A stretch of DNA of 56,400 nt from Gnetum montanum. Its lineage: Eukaryota > Streptophyta > Gnetopsida > Gnetales > Gnetaceae. The first letter of the stretch is position 1. The number at the start of each line of letters is the position of its first letter. Made by a program: the position numbers and the translations under genes. This document shows positions 56,251-56,400 of this stretch, in pieces. The stretch spans positions 576,397 through 632,796 of the forward strand of contig MNCI01035040.1 in assembly GCA_015680685.1 (NCBI GenBank), written 5' to 3'. Below the pieces are notes generated by a model, which was not told the DNA's origin, made no database searches, and worked only from the letters and a program-made list of their open reading frames with translations.

Positions 56251-56400
56251 TCAACATACCTGTTTTTGCTCTTGAGGTACATCTTAGAGCATTGTCCTCT
56301 ATTTCTCAGCATCTCTGTTGAAATAGAACAGAAAATATTTTGTTTTCCCATATATCATTTATTATTATTATTCTAAAACATTCCCAGCATGTATTTTAAA

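Larger units (their letters stand above)
49279..56400 (+). other. ISA2 intron 8, incomplete (>7.1 kb)
   Basis: Starts GTAATG; no acceptor followed by isoamylase-like sequence was seen before the window ends. It contains an old dispersed repeat, a SINE, LINE fragments, a palindrome cluster and tandem repeats, annotated separately. The stretches 49820-50480 and 51530-52330 hold no feature that I can support. Confidence 0.7.

Overview
This is a stretch of a plant nuclear genome: one large split gene on the + strand, buried in retrotransposons. Eight coding exons, with GT..AG junctions and phases that agree at every join, encode the N-terminal ~358 residues of a plastid isoamylase of the ISA2/DBE1 type (the usually non-catalytic partner subunit of starch debranching isoamylase). 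The introns are very large (18.6 kb and 18.0 kb, and the last exceeds 7 kb) and filled with LINEs and SINEs. This points to a big-genome seed plant, possibly a gymnosperm; I cannot prove the species. The catalytic GH13 half of the gene lies beyond the right edge.

Layout. 1-3764: left-truncated Ty3/gypsy-type LTR retrotransposon on the - strand (decayed protease and gag, tRNA-Asp-like PBS, complete 829-bp LTR with TATA box and a perfect 24-bp palindrome). 3765-7781: AT-rich upstream region and probable 5' leader of ISA2. 7803-8108: ISA2 exon with ATG and transit-peptide-like N-terminus. 8109-11129: intron with a SINE. 11130-11234: exon. 11235-29873: giant intron holding an RTE-type LINE tail, LINE A (-), LINE B (+), a possible LTR-element PBS and microsatellites. 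29874-30908: four exons split by introns of 150-200 bp. 30909-48935: second giant intron holding LINE C, LINE D and LINE E, all antisense to ISA2 and each bounded by a target-site duplication. 48936-49278: two exons. 49279-56400: last visible intron, with a SINE, LINE scraps, a cluster of short palindromes, a 163-bp tandem duplication and a 116-bp minisatellite.

LINEs A-E belong to one L1-like family: ORF1 with a DUF4283-type domain and CCHC knuckle, ORF2 with APE endonuclease, reverse transcriptase and zf-RVT. They share a 3' end of the form AATACAATCCCRAACATTCTCTC followed by A's. In the copies that keep the 3' end (B, C, D, E), ORF2 continues past zf-RVT for roughly 400-480 residues: a conserved block, a proline-rich linker, a coiled coil and a further tail. 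I know of no description of this extension; it is the best candidate here for something undescribed. All copies are broken by stops, frameshifts, deletions or assembly gaps (22376-22479, 35436-35602, 46286-46343).

The second notable point is the intron-rich ISA2. In Arabidopsis and rice, as I recall, ISA2 has no introns, so this gene may preserve an older structure.
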